Assembly: GCA_947492745.1 (NCBI GenBank)
Contig: CANLOE010000065.1
Coordinates: forward strand, 1 to 41,812
DNA from: an uncultured Cyclobacteriaceae bacterium
Lineage (GTDB): Bacteria; Bacteroidota; Bacteroidia; Cytophagales; Cyclobacteriaceae
Length of the DNA: 41,812 nucleotides
Direction: 5' to 3'
Shown: positions 8,594-17,947 of the stretch, piece by piece
How the letters are laid out: the number at the start of each line of letters is the position of its first letter
Numbering within the stretch: the first letter of the stretch is position 1
Notes under the pieces: generated by a model
Told to the model about the DNA's origin: nothing
The model's input: the letters and a program-made list of their open reading frames with translations, nothing else
The model's database searches: none
Made by a program: the position numbers and the translations under genes

Positions 8594-10609
8594 TCAACGG
8601 TTCTCCTTATCCGCATAGATTTCGAACTCGACCCTTCGGTTCAGGGTCTTGTCTTCTATGGATTTTTCTTCTACGATGGGCTTGGAGCTACCATATCCCT
8701 TGGCCGTTATCCTATCCGCAGGTACCTTACCGAAAAACACTAAGTATTCCATGATGCTTTCCGCCCGCTCCTGAGAAAGCTTCAGGTTGAATTCTTCTCG
8801 GCCATCTGAGTCGGTATGTCCCGATATCCTTAGCTTGATGTCAGGATGGTCCAGCATGAAGTCTGCCATTTTGTCCAGGTCACTGTACATGCCAGAGGTA
8901 AGTTGTGAGGCCGCATTTTCAAATTCGATGGATTCGAACTTGAGCTTACTGGATATGGGAGAGGCCTCTAGGTTGAACTCGGTATCCCCGTCCAAGAAAA
9001 ATACCTCCTCTATTCTAAAAAACTCATCTCCCTGTAATATCAATAGGTAGTTATTATTGTTGATCAGGTCGAATTCGAAACTACCATCGGGGCGTAGAAA
9101 TTTTGGGGCCACTTCGATACCATGGTCCAGATCGATGATAGACACAATGCCTTTAAAAGGCTCTCCCGTATCTTTATTGGTCAACTTTCCCCGGAACTTG
9201 GTCGTGGCTCCCGGTTGGGCTGTCATGGGTAGCGGAAAAGAGTACAGGTCGAGATTGTCCATACTTTTCTCTGTTGACCGCGCATAGTAGAGGTCATTGG
9301 ACTGGGAGTCTATCGTGAAGTAGAACTCACTGCCCGGACCATTGACAAGAGGACCGATATTCCGAGGTTCCGACCAGGCATAGCCCTCTTTATAGGTTTT
9401 ATAGATGTCGAACTCTCCGAAGTTAAGGCTCTGTCCATTGGAACTAAAATAAAGTACGTCGAAGACATGATGGAAAAAAGGGCTTACTTCATTGTTTCTG
9501 GTATTGATGATAGGTCCTGCATTGATTGCCCTTGACCACTCTTCGTTAGCCCCTTTTACAGCATAATAGATGTCTGAGAGGCCAAAACCCGCAATCCTGT
9601 CAGAGGCAAAATATAAAGTATCCTCGCCATGGGATAAAGAAGGGTGTGAGTCCCAGGCTCTACTATTGACACTGGTGCCCAGATTGCGGACATTGCCCCA
9701 GGAAACGCTGTCTGCCAATAGCTCTGCCCGATAAAGGTCGCAGTCCCCATAACCATCGGGAGCATTGCAACGTGCAAAATACAGTGTTTTCCCATCTTTG
9801 CTGATACAGGCCGAACCCTCATTATACTGCGTATTGACTTGTTTAAAAGCCTCCGCATCGTCCCAAGCATCACCGAATTTACGGCTTAGGAAAAGGTCTT
9901 CGTCCTTTACTTTGTCAATCCCCCGATTATGGGAATTGCGTTTGGAGGTGAAGATGAGTACATTGTCATCTCCACTGAGTGTCGGGCCATAGTCCGCATG
10001 GTCGGAGTTGACCGCCTGTCCCATGTTCAACAATACACCTCTTGGGGGTCTCAGGGTATCTACCTCTTTGCGGTAGTCGACCAGTTCGTAATAGTACTCC
10101 AAGGGGACGTAGTATTGTCGATCATTTTCCGAAAGCGAATCATAATAGAGTTCGATTTTACGGATATCGATATCCTCGCGGTGATGTTTGAGCACCAGTT
10201 TGTAGAGTAGGACGGCTTCTGCATGTTGGCCAAAGCTCTCGGTGAGTTTCGCCAATCGCCAGATCCAGAAAGTGTCCTTGTAGAAATTGATCGTGCCAAA
10301 ATTGGAGACATATTCCTTTAGTAAGGGATATAATTTTTCCCATTCCCTTTTTTTGCTCAATGAAACAATGAGCTCATATTTTTTCTTATTGTAGTAGTAA
10401 GGCGTTTTGCCTACATTAGGGAATGAATAGAAAGCAGAGCTACCAAAGGAAACAGTGGTATCCATACTCATAATATTTTCCGTATCCATGAGTCGCGTGG
10501 ATTTCTTCTTTCCTTTCGGTTTTTTGTCTTTTTTTTGAGCCTCAGTGGCGTGGAAAAAAAAACAACCTAAGGAAAATACTAAAAATAGAATAAAATGGTT
10601 CTTTCTCAA
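8594..10609 (-). CDS. porE: PorE-like OmpA-family protein (type IX secretion associated)
   Basis: This 671-residue exported protein has the domain order known for PorE of the type IX secretion system. It has a signal peptide (to about residue 24), a helical TPR-like region (75-185), and a beta-propeller of five PD40/WD40-like repeats (about 205-450, for example GDDNVLIFTSKR and SKDGKTLYFARC). A carboxypeptidase regulatory-like fold (about 470-550) precedes a C-terminal OmpA peptidoglycan-binding domain (GHTDSDGREEFNLKLSQER). The start is TTG at 10609: an in-frame TAA lies just upstream and no ATG occurs before residue 41, which would remove the signal peptide. In known systems PorE links PorP and the trans-envelope ring to peptidoglycan. 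Many Bacteroidota encode paralogues of this layout, so the porE symbol is provisional. Confidence 0.82.
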   Translation of the reverse strand: MRKNHFILFLVFSLGCFFFHATEAQKKDKKPKGKKKSTRLMDTENIMSMDTTVSFGSSAFYSFPNVGKTPYYYNKKKYELIVSLSKKREWEKLYPLLKEYVSNFGTINFYKDTFWIWRLAKLTESFGQHAEAVLLYKLVLKHHREDIDIRKIELYYDSLSENDRQYYVPLEYYYELVDYRKEVDTLRPPRGVLLNMGQAVNSDHADYGPTLSGDDNVLIFTSKRNSHNRGIDKVKDEDLFLSRKFGDAWDDAEAFKQVNTQYNEGSACISKDGKTLYFARCNAPDGYGDCDLYRAELLADSVSWGNVRNLGTSVNSRAWDSHPSLSHGEDTLYFASDRIAGFGLSDIYYAVKGANEEWSRAINAGPIINTRNNEVSPFFHHVFDVLYFSSNGQSLNFGEFDIYKTYKEGYAWSEPRNIGPLVNGPGSEFYFTIDSQSNDLYYARSTEKSMDNLDLYSFPLPMTAQPGATTKFRGKLTNKDTGEPFKGIVSIIDLDHGIEVAPKFLRPDGSFEFDLINNNNYLLILQGDEFFRIEEVFFLDGDTEFNLEASPISSKLKFESIEFENAASQLTSGMYSDLDKMADFMLDHPDIKLRISGHTDSDGREEFNLKLSQERAESIMEYLVFFGKVPADRITAKGYGSSKPIVEEKSIEDKTLNRRVEFEIYADKENR

Positions 10610-10769
10610 TGCTATAATCCCTTATAAATCAGCTCTAATTTAGGTATTAATCCTATTAAAGATGATATAAAAATACAATTTATACAAGGTTTCCATGCCA
10701 TAAGATGGATTGGCACAGCGCTTGAGGATAATATGTGCTTAGCATTTAATCACAAAAAAGATAGTACTT

Positions 10770-10786
10770 CATGCCAGAATGGCATG
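10770..10786. promoter_or_regulatory. 17-bp palindrome upstream of lon
   Basis: CATGCCA-GAA-TGGCATG is a perfect inverted repeat with 7-bp arms. It ends 14 bp before the ATG at 10801. It is unlike CIRCE (TTAGCACTC-N9-GAGTGCTAA). Its size, symmetry and place in the divergent porE-lon region suggest an operator for a dimeric regulator. It includes the upstream in-frame ATG at 10771, which makes that start less likely. Confidence 0.5.
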
Positions 10787-10800
10787 TTACCCAAATATAT

Positions 10801-13272
10801 ATGAATCCAAGTAACAATAATTTTTTAGACCCTATATTACTTTCCTCTGATGATAAAGAGGGAACAGAAGATTTTATACAGTTAGTTCCGGAAGGGGAGG
10901 ACTCTTTCGATGAAAGCGAGGCTCCGGATTCCCTGCCCATATTGCCCATTAAGAACACCGTACTTTTTCCGGGTGTGGTCATTCCCATCACCGTGGGACG
11001 TAAAAAATCCATTCGCCTGGTAAAAGAAGCTTATAAAGGAGATAAGATCGTAGGGGTGATGGCCCAGAAGGATAACGTCGCCGAAGAACCCTCGGCAGAA
11101 GAATTGTATTCCGTAGGTACAGTGGCCAAAATCATTAAAATGCTGGTGTTGCCCGATGGGAACACGACCATTATCATTCAAGGAAAAAGACGCTTTTCCA
11201 TCACTGAGGTATTACAGGAGGATCCCTTCATCGCTGTGAAATACAATCTGCTATCAGATGATTTTCCCCAAGGAGAAGGTAAGTTTGCTACCGTCATCCA
11301 ATCGCTCAAAGAAGCCGCTGCCCAAGTGCTACAGCTCAACCCGGAGATACCACAAGAAGCACAGGCGGCCTTGGATAATATCAAAAGCCATAGCTTCCTG
11401 ACCCATTTTCTGTCTTCCAATCTCAATGCGGATGTTGCCGACAAGCAAAAATTATTGGAAATAGACGATGGTGAGGCCCGGGCCACTTTATTGTTGGAGT
11501 ACATGCACAAAGAAATCCAAGTATTGGAACTGAAGCATGAAATCCAGAAGAAAGTCAACACCGATATCGACCAGCAGCAAAGGGACTATTACCTAAGACA
11601 GCACATCAAGGTGTTACAGGATGAGTTGGGCTATGACGGCCCCGATCAGGAAATCGAAGCGCTCCGAGAAAAGTCCGAGGGTAAGTTATGGCCCGAAGAA
11701 GTAGAGAAACACTTCCATAAGGAACTGGACAAAATATATCGGATGAACCCCTCTGCCGCGGAGTACCCTGTAGCGATGAATTATGTGGAGTTCCTGCTGG
11801 ACCTTCCATGGGAAGAATACACCGAAGATAACTTTGAGCTCGGTCGCGCAAAGAAAATACTCGACAGTGATCATTATGGTCTGGATAAGGTGAAGGACAG
11901 GATTATCGAATACCTGGCCGTGCTGAAACTGAAGCAAGACATGAAGGGGCCTATCCTATGCCTTTATGGACCTCCTGGAGTGGGAAAGACCTCACTCGGA
12001 AAGTCCATCGCGAAAGCACTCAAACGCAAGTATGTGCGTATGTCCTTGGGCGGGGTCAACGATGAAGCCGAAATCAGAGGTCATCGAAAGACCTATATCG
12101 GTGCTATGGCAGGAAAGGTAATCCAGAACATGAAAAAGGCAGGGGCCGCTAATCCCGTATTCATATTGGATGAAATCGATAAGGTCAGCTCCGACTTTAG
12201 GGGAGATCCCGCTTCGGCATTGCTGGAAGTGCTGGACCCGGAACAGAACAATGCCTTTGCGGATAATTACTTGGAGGTAGACTATGACCTTTCCAAAGTA
12301 CTCTTTATCGCTACGGCCAATACACTGGACACCATCCACCCGGCACTGAGGGACCGGATGGAGATCATAGAGGTTACTGGCTACACATTGGAAGAGAAAG
12401 TAGAGATTGTCAAAAAACATCTCTTGCCGAAGCAGAAAGAAGGTCATGGTCTAAAAAAGGAGGATATGGCCATGGACAAAAAGGCCATCATCAAAGTTAT
12501 AGAAGGATATACCAGAGAGTCAGGCGTGCGTAACCTAGAGCAGAAAATAGGCGCAGTCGTCAGAAGATTGGCCAAATCGGTGGCCATGGAAGAAGAATAT
12601 GAGAAAAAGGTCAATGCCACTGCTGTAGTAGATATATTGGGCTCGGAGATATTCGACAAAGAATTGTACCAAGGCAATGCCCACGCCGGTATCGTCACAG
12701 GACTTGCCTGGACACAGGTAGGTGGAGAGATTCTTTTCATAGAATCGAGCCTTAGTCGTGGCAAAGGTAAACTGACCCTGTCAGGTCAGTTAGGGGATGT
12801 GATGAAGGAGTCCGCCATGACGGCCCTTTCCTATCTGAAATCGAATGCCTCCACCTTAGGTATCGATTATCGTGTTTTTGAACACTATGACCTCCATGTA
12901 CATGTACCCGCCGGGGCCGTACCGAAAGATGGACCCTCAGCAGGTATAACCATGCTGACCTCACTGGCATCGATTTTTACACAGCGAAAGGTAAAGGATA
13001 AATTGGCCATGACGGGTGAGATTACCCTAAGGGGCAAGGTACTGCCCGTAGGAGGAATAAAAGAGAAGATACTGGCCGCGAAGAGAGCCGGTATCAAGGA
13101 AATCGTGTTGTGTCACAGGAACAAGAGAGATATTGAAAACATAGATGAAGGGTATATCTCCGGTCTGACGATCAACTACGTAGAATATGTCAGCGAAGTA
13201 TTGGACTTGGCCCTTTTGGAAGAGAAAATAAAGAAACCCATGAACTTGGACGCGGTTCTGGATAAAACTTAA
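10801..13272 (+). CDS. lon: ATP-dependent serine protease Lon
   Basis: This 823-residue cytosolic AAA+ protease degrades misfolded and regulatory proteins. The N-terminal substrate-binding LON domain begins around SLPILPIKNTVLFPGVVIP. Walker A GPPGVGKTS is at about residues 390-398 and Walker B is in VFILDEIDK. The protease dyad is Ser713 in GPSAGITM and Lys756 in GGIKEKILAAKRAGI, 43 residues apart as in E. coli Lon. ATG 10801 is preferred. The in-frame ATG at 10771 adds ten residues that look non-conserved and lies within a 17-bp palindrome that may be an operator. porQ follows after 8 bp, and hslU lies two genes on, so two ATP-dependent proteolysis genes flank a secretion gene. Confidence 0.97.
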   Translation: MNPSNNNFLDPILLSSDDKEGTEDFIQLVPEGEDSFDESEAPDSLPILPIKNTVLFPGVVIPITVGRKKSIRLVKEAYKGDKIVGVMAQKDNVAEEPSAEELYSVGTVAKIIKMLVLPDGNTTIIIQGKRRFSITEVLQEDPFIAVKYNLLSDDFPQGEGKFATVIQSLKEAAAQVLQLNPEIPQEAQAALDNIKSHSFLTHFLSSNLNADVADKQKLLEIDDGEARATLLLEYMHKEIQVLELKHEIQKKVNTDIDQQQRDYYLRQHIKVLQDELGYDGPDQEIEALREKSEGKLWPEEVEKHFHKELDKIYRMNPSAAEYPVAMNYVEFLLDLPWEEYTEDNFELGRAKKILDSDHYGLDKVKDRIIEYLAVLKLKQDMKGPILCLYGPPGVGKTSLGKSIAKALKRKYVRMSLGGVNDEAEIRGHRKTYIGAMAGKVIQNMKKAGAANPVFILDEIDKVSSDFRGDPASALLEVLDPEQNNAFADNYLEVDYDLSKVLFIATANTLDTIHPALRDRMEIIEVTGYTLEEKVEIVKKHLLPKQKEGHGLKKEDMAMDKKAIIKVIEGYTRESGVRNLEQKIGAVVRRLAKSVAMEEEYEKKVNATAVVDILGSEIFDKELYQGNAHAGIVTGLAWTQVGGEILFIESSLSRGKGKLTLSGQLGDVMKESAMTALSYLKSNASTLGIDYRVFEHYDLHVHVPAGAVPKDGPSAGITMLTSLASIFTQRKVKDKLAMTGEITLRGKVLPVGGIKEKILAAKRAGIKEIVLCHRNKRDIENIDEGYISGLTINYVEYVSEVLDLALLEEKIKKPMNLDAVLDKT

Positions 13273-13280
13273 CTATTATT

Positions 13281-14342
13281 TTGTTACAGGAACGATTTCG
13301 GATAAGCTGGCTATTACTTCCATTCATCGTATGGATAAGCAGCCTTGAGGGCAAAGGCCAAGTAGGAGGACAGCGCTCTTTTGAGTTTCTACATCTGCCG
13401 GCGACGGCCGAGCTATCGGGACTGGGAGGAGTCAACGTTACACTGCCCCATCAGAAAGTCAATGCTTTTCTGACCAATCCCAGTTCGTCGACAGACTCTC
13501 TCTCGGGAGATTATGCGGTTGATTTTATGGCCTATTTCGCGGGAGTTCATATGACGACATTAAGCTATGCCGCCAAGATGCCCAAACTGGGCAAGCTTTC
13601 CTTTGGACTTCGGCACCTTTCCCTGGGTACTCTACAGGGACTCGATGCGACAGGACAGCCCATAGGAGAGTGGAGTTCGGGAGAAACGGCCTTCATTATT
13701 GGAAAGGCCCATCGACTGGGCCCCTTTGGTATAGGGGCCAATCTGAAATGGGTACATTCCAACATCGTGGGATTCAGGGCAAATGCCCTCATGGTAGACT
13801 TGGGAGGTTCATTTGTCCACCCTAATAAAGATTTGACGATAGGGATGGTGTTCGGTAACCTTGGTTTTCTGATCAATGATTATACTACTACATCAGCGTC
13901 AAAGTTACCATTGGACATACAATTGGGAGGCAGTTTCAAGCCGAAACACATGCCCTTTCGCTTTTCGATAACAGCACATCAGCTTTATCAAGGGGATATC
14001 AGTTATGCAGAACCTGTTTCCCCCTCGAATACTCCGAATTTAACGGCCCCGGCAGGTCCGGGCCTAGGGGACAAGATACTACGACATTTCGTGTTTGCCA
14101 CAGAACTGTTACTGAGTGATAATTTCAGTCTGAGAATGGGCTATAACGCATTGGTCAGAAAAGAACTGAAATTGGAAAATGCCGGTGGTGGTGCGGGGTT
14201 TTCCTATGGCCTTTCTTTCAGGATAAAATCCTTTGCTTTTGCTTATAGCAGAGGAGGGTACCACGCCACAGGCGGCGTACATCACTTAGGTATCCGAAGT
14301 AACATCACCACATTGACCAGAAAAAATAGAATAAAGAAATAA
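13281..14342 (+). CDS. porQ: Type IX secretion system protein PorQ
   Basis: This 353-residue predicted outer-membrane beta-barrel resembles PorQ. After a short signal peptide the mature start FEFLHLPATAELSGLGGVNV is the hallmark of the PorQ/PorV-type family, followed by alternating barrel strands rich in Gly and aromatic residues. In Porphyromonas, PorQ works with PorU, PorV and PorZ in the cell-surface attachment complex that sorts cargo. The start is TTG at 13281. Upstream in frame are only ATT codons and a stop at 13263-13265, and the next ATG is far inside the protein. It begins 8 bp after lon and 27 bp before hslU on the same strand, so joint transcription is likely. Other T9SS core genes are not in this window. 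Confidence 0.88.
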   Translation: MLQERFRISWLLLPFIVWISSLEGKGQVGGQRSFEFLHLPATAELSGLGGVNVTLPHQKVNAFLTNPSSSTDSLSGDYAVDFMAYFAGVHMTTLSYAAKMPKLGKLSFGLRHLSLGTLQGLDATGQPIGEWSSGETAFIIGKAHRLGPFGIGANLKWVHSNIVGFRANALMVDLGGSFVHPNKDLTIGMVFGNLGFLINDYTTTSASKLPLDIQLGGSFKPKHMPFRFSITAHQLYQGDISYAEPVSPSNTPNLTAPAGPGLGDKILRHFVFATELLLSDNFSLRMGYNALVRKELKLENAGGGAGFSYGLSFRIKSFAFAYSRGGYHATGGVHHLGIRSNITTLTRKNRIKK

Positions 14343-14369
14343 ATCAATAGCATATAATTATACCCACAT

Positions 14370-15773
14370 ATGATGGACCAAGAAAAATACCTTACTCCAA
14401 GGGAGATTGTTGCCGAACTGGATAAGTACATCATCGGTCAGCATGATGCCAAGAGAAACGTAGCCATAGCCCTAAGGAACCGATGGAGGAGAATGAATGT
14501 TAACACAGAGATAAGAGGAGAGATCGTTCCCAATAATATTCTTTTGATCGGAGCAACGGGAGTGGGTAAGACCGAAATCGCACGTCGGCTGGCCAAGATT
14601 GCCGATGCCCCTTTTACCAAAGTGGAAGCATCGAAATTTACCGAAGTAGGCTATGTGGGTAGAGATGTGGAGAGCATGGTGCGTGACCTCGCAGAACAAT
14701 CCATCAGTCTGGTCAAAGCTAAAAAGAAAGAAGAAGTGAGAGAAAAGGCAGCGCAGATAGTAGAGGATATTATCCTTGATGCCCTGATACCTCCCTTGAC
14801 CAATAAAGGAGGTGTTACGACCGTTGGGAACACTGCCACTATTGATGAAAATGGGCAAATGCCCCATAGTGAAGCCGAACTCAATGAGCAGACCCGCGAA
14901 CGTTTCCGCGAAAAGATAAAAAACGGAGAGCTGGAAGAACGAAAGATAGAGATAGACGTGAGACAGCAGAACAACGGAGGTGTGGGCATGGTCGGCGGAG
15001 GTATGATGGACGAAGTATCCATGATGAACCTACAGGAAATGATCAATGGCATGATGCCGAAGAAGTCCAAAAAGAGAAAAGTGACCATCGGAGAAGCTCG
15101 TAAGCTACTGATGGACGAAGAGTCCGCTAAGCTTATCGACATGGATGAAGTCAAAGAAGAAGCCATAAAGAAAGCTGAAAACTCAGGGATCATATTCATA
15201 GATGAAATCGATAAGATCGCTACCGGAGCTAAAAAAGGAGGGCCCGACGTGAGTAGAGAAGGAGTGCAGAGAGACCTACTGCCCATTGTCGAAGGCAGTG
15301 CGGTAAATACAAAATACGGAGTACTCAATACCGACCATGTTCTTTTCGTGGCTGCGGGAGCTTTTCACCTCTCAAAACCCTCGGACCTCATACCGGAACT
15401 ACAGGGACGTTTCCCTATTCGTGTAGAGCTGGAAAACCTGACGAAGGAAGATTTCTATGAAATATTGAAATCACCTAAAAATGCACTCAGTAAACAATAC
15501 ATGGCATTGTTTACAGCAGAGGAGGTGGTGTTGAGCTTTCAGGATGCAGCGTTACAACAGATTGCCGAGACCGCTTTCAATATCAACGCAGAGGTAGAGA
15601 ATATAGGTGCGCGCCGGCTGCACACTGTCATGAGCCAGTTGCTCAACGAATTCCTATATGATGTGCCAGATGTCATTGGTCCCAATGCACAGATTGTGAT
15701 CACAGAGGAAATGGTCAAGGAAAAATTACAGGGACTGGTACAGGATAAAGACCTGAGCCAGTTCATTCTTTAG
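14370..15773 (+). CDS. hslU: HslU, ATPase subunit of the HslUV (ClpYQ) protease
   Basis: This 467-residue AAA+ unfoldase starts with the conserved LTPREIVAELDKYIIGQ. Walker A GATGVGKTE is at residues 61-69 and Walker B in GIIFIDEIDKI. Residues about 110-245 form the intermediate I-domain, here with a Gly/Met-rich stretch (GGVGMVGGGMMDEVSMM). The sensor and C-terminal domain include the conserved NIGARRLHTV-type block. It ends in LSQFIL, nearly the E. coli tail that inserts into HslV and activates it, so a working HslV partner is implied. hslV is not adjacent here, while in many bacteria it precedes hslU directly. Starts at 14370 and 14373 differ by one Met. Confidence 0.97.
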   Translation: MMDQEKYLTPREIVAELDKYIIGQHDAKRNVAIALRNRWRRMNVNTEIRGEIVPNNILLIGATGVGKTEIARRLAKIADAPFTKVEASKFTEVGYVGRDVESMVRDLAEQSISLVKAKKKEEVREKAAQIVEDIILDALIPPLTNKGGVTTVGNTATIDENGQMPHSEAELNEQTRERFREKIKNGELEERKIEIDVRQQNNGGVGMVGGGMMDEVSMMNLQEMINGMMPKKSKKRKVTIGEARKLLMDEESAKLIDMDEVKEEAIKKAENSGIIFIDEIDKIATGAKKGGPDVSREGVQRDLLPIVEGSAVNTKYGVLNTDHVLFVAAGAFHLSKPSDLIPELQGRFPIRVELENLTKEDFYEILKSPKNALSKQYMALFTAEEVVLSFQDAALQQIAETAFNINAEVENIGARRLHTVMSQLLNEFLYDVPDVIGPNAQIVITEEMVKEKLQGLVQDKDLSQFIL

Positions 15774-15790
15774 GAAGTGGAAAATAGTAG

Positions 15791-16849
15791 ATGGAGAAAA
15801 AAACAAGGATAATCGGGATACTGCTGTGGCTATTGCTCCAGGGAGTAGGGATGTACAGTGTTCAGGCGGCAGAGAAGTCAATGAGACTGACCGACCCATC
15901 GGACACACTGAGCAATGAGTTCATCAGGTCGTATCCCGACCGTTTTTATATCCGTCCTTTTATTACTTCAAGAAGCCTTCGTATGAGTTTACTCGATAGC
16001 TCACCGAACAGGAACAGACTCAAATACCGACCTAACAATCGGCCCTATGCAGGGGTCAGTGTTTACCTGTTCGACCTCGGAGTGAGTCTGTCGCTAAGGC
16101 TACCGGAGACCATCACCGACAATGCACAACGATTCGGCGAGACCAAAATATTCGATATACAGGCCAATATATATGCCAAAAGAATAGGTGCCGATCTGAT
16201 CTATCAGAAATACGAAGGCTTCTATGTGAATAACCCCAAGGATTTTATCCAACAATGGAATCAAAACAATCCATTTCCGCAGCGACGTGATTTGGCCTTG
16301 AGTACCCTTTTTACCAACGTCTTTTATATATTTAACCATAAACGCTTCAGTTTCCGGTCGGCTTTCAATCAAGCTGACCGCCAAATGAAAAGTAAAGGCT
16401 CCTTTTTTCTAACGGAGTCCTTTTCCCGTATCCATATCAGCTCGGACTCCTCTCTCGTCCCGCCGGAGGCCTCGGATGAGTTCACCCCGATACAAGGCTT
16501 CAACGGAGGTGATTTTTATACCTTGGCCATCATGCCGGGCTATGCTCATAACTTTATTATGAAAAAGGTTTATATCAACGCTTCTGTTGCTTTGGGCCTG
16601 GGAAACCAATGGAAGAACTATGTTTTGAACGGTGTGGATATCAATGAGCAGGAAGCCGGATTGGTAGCTAATTTTCGAGGTGGGTTTGGTTATAATGGAG
16701 ACCGTTTTTTTTCGGGCATTTCTTCTTTTTTTCAAAATGTCAGTGTCGATGTCGATCGTCTTACCGTCAAGGGGCTTTCCAGTAATATAAAGGTTTTTGT
16801 AGGCTATCGGTTCGAAGAAAAAGGAATACTCAAAAAGAAACTTTTCTGA
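15791..16849 (+). CDS. DUF4421 family envelope protein
   Basis: This protein of 352 residues has a signal peptide (hydrophobic core ILLWLLLQGVGMYSV, cleavage after about VQAA). It matches my recollection of the DUF4421 family, known in Bacteroidota and without assigned function. Conserved-looking features include YIRPFITSRSLRM, the YRPNNRPYAGVSVYLFDLGV block near the start, and GYRFEEKG at the C-terminus. Alternating polar and aromatic strands suggest an outer-membrane beta-barrel, but that is inference. It begins 17 bp after hslU and probably closes the lon-porQ-hslU group. The next gene is convergent. Confidence 0.8.
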   Translation: MEKKTRIIGILLWLLLQGVGMYSVQAAEKSMRLTDPSDTLSNEFIRSYPDRFYIRPFITSRSLRMSLLDSSPNRNRLKYRPNNRPYAGVSVYLFDLGVSLSLRLPETITDNAQRFGETKIFDIQANIYAKRIGADLIYQKYEGFYVNNPKDFIQQWNQNNPFPQRRDLALSTLFTNVFYIFNHKRFSFRSAFNQADRQMKSKGSFFLTESFSRIHISSDSSLVPPEASDEFTPIQGFNGGDFYTLAIMPGYAHNFIMKKVYINASVALGLGNQWKNYVLNGVDINEQEAGLVANFRGGFGYNGDRFFSGISSFFQNVSVDVDRLTVKGLSSNIKVFVGYRFEEKGILKKKLF

Positions 16850-16883
16850 ACCCTGGCCCCTCATGTGATGGAGTGAAAAAAGG

Positions 16884-17393
16884 TTAGAAGAAGGAAATCC
16901 CCGCGTTATTTTTCGGGTAATCGAAAAATAATAAAGAACCCGCCCCAAAGCGCAGCTCCGACCAATGATCTATGGGAAAAGTGATGGCTACAACTCCGCA
17001 GGTAGGGACATTATAGAATTGAGTAGAGGACAGTTCATTGGCAAGGTCGGTAAATCCGGGATTGTGTCCAAAAACGGCTATCGTATCCAAGGCATCGTTT
17101 TTAGAACGGAGTATGGCCAAAAGCTCATTCTCAGAAGCGTGGTACAAGCCCATATCGATTTCTATCCTAAGCTTTGGATAGTCGAACTCACGCGCAAATA
17201 TTTTACAGGTCTTCAATGCCCTTTTGGCAGGACTGGAGAGTAATAAAGAGGGCCGGATATTCCTTGTTTTCATTCTTTTGGCCATTACCGGGGCATCCCT
17301 TTTTCCGCGTTTGTTCAGGGGGCGATCGATGTCTTCCAGCGATAAATTGGACCAACTGGATTTTGCATGCCGTATCAGATATAGTGTTTTCAT
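16884..17393 (-). CDS. sixA: SixA-like histidine phosphatase
   Basis: This 169-residue protein is of the phosphoglycerate-mutase-like histidine phosphatase superfamily, SixA subgroup. The phosphate pocket is YLIRHAKSSWSN, with Arg8 and the nucleophile His9. LLLSSPAKRALKTC supplies the third Arg region and VFGHNPGF the second catalytic His. SixA proteins remove phosphate from phosphohistidine in His-containing phosphotransfer domains. Whether that is the substrate here is inferred. Small size and lack of an insertion argue against a mutase. It converges with the DUF4421 gene 34 bp away and is probably monocistronic. Confidence 0.88.
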   Translation of the reverse strand: MKTLYLIRHAKSSWSNLSLEDIDRPLNKRGKRDAPVMAKRMKTRNIRPSLLLSSPAKRALKTCKIFAREFDYPKLRIEIDMGLYHASENELLAILRSKNDALDTIAVFGHNPGFTDLANELSSTQFYNVPTCGVVAITFPIDHWSELRFGAGSLLFFDYPKNNAGISFF

Positions 17394-17475
17394 AGCGATT
17401 GACCCTAGATTTTACTCTTTACCACAAGTTAAACAATAAATAACCACATGGGATTTTTGTTTTGGCAATTAATGA

Positions 17476-17483
17476 TAACTTTG
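17476..17483 (+). promoter_or_regulatory. -7 promoter box of the cold-shock gene
   Basis: TAACTTTG is a full match to TAnnTTTG, 25 bp before the ATG at 17509. A TTTTTG run at 17454-17459 could serve as -33 element, but the spacer is 16 bp, shorter than the usual 19-21. The predicted leader is short, about 20 nt, unlike the long thermosensing leader of E. coli cspA. Confidence 0.5.
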
Positions 17484-17508
17484 TGATGTCACTTAACTAA
17501 TTTATTTT

Positions 17509-17700
17509 ATGCAAACAGGTACAGTAAAATTCTTTAATGAAAGCAAAGGCTATGGATTTATTAAAGAAGACGGTTCCGAGGCAGAAATATTCGTTCATGT
17601 CAGTGGTCTATTGGCACCTATAGCGCAGGATGATAAAGTGGAGTATGAGGTTGTCGAAGGAAAAAGAGGCCTTAATGCAGTGAATGTGAAAAAAGTATGA
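17509..17700 (+). CDS. Cold-shock domain protein (CspA family)
   Basis: This 63-residue single-stranded nucleic-acid-binding protein consists of one cold-shock domain. RNP1 is KGYGFIKE (residues 13-20) and RNP2 is IFVHVSGL. The typical start MQTGTVKFFNESKGYGFI is complete. Such proteins act as RNA chaperones, not always in cold response. The last residues are short (LNAVNVKKV), as in many Bacteroidota Csps. It stands alone, with a perfect -7 box upstream and a repeat-filled spacer downstream. Confidence 0.96.
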   Translation: MQTGTVKFFNESKGYGFIKEDGSEAEIFVHVSGLLAPIAQDDKVEYEVVEGKRGLNAVNVKKV

Positions 17701-17708
17701 CAGTATAC

Positions 17709-17861
17709 GAGGCCGTCTTCAAGTTATAATTAGATTTTGGGTTCACTTATTTGGAGTGTACTTCAATTGATTGCAATAGCAGCTTTAGCTGAGACGAAGA
17801 TAACGATTTATGCGGTGAAAATCACATAAGACAAATAGAGGATATGTTTTAAAACAGTCTC
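17709..17861 (+). repeat. MITE-like element, copy 1
   Basis: The 153-bp element starts GAGGCCGTCTTCAAG and ends TTTTAAAACAGTCTC. The complement of the end, GAGACTGTTTTAAAA, matches the start with transitions only over most of 15 bases, so these are imperfect terminal inverted repeats. The internal block 17763-17791 (TCAATTGATTG then AATAGCAGCTT) recurs at 18004-18032. It has no coding capacity. No target-site duplication is obvious. Confidence 0.65.
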
Positions 17862-17947
17862 TAAATGATTTCTTGCTCTGATCGAAGGTCTTGATTTTCT
17901 TGTTAGGGTATTTTTCATAAAATACTGTAAATCAAAATGTTATTATG

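Noticed and set aside
14651-15328. Long (225-codon) open frame opposite hslU
   Set aside because: Ser-rich antisense shadow of a well-supported gene; codon pattern explained by hslU itself.
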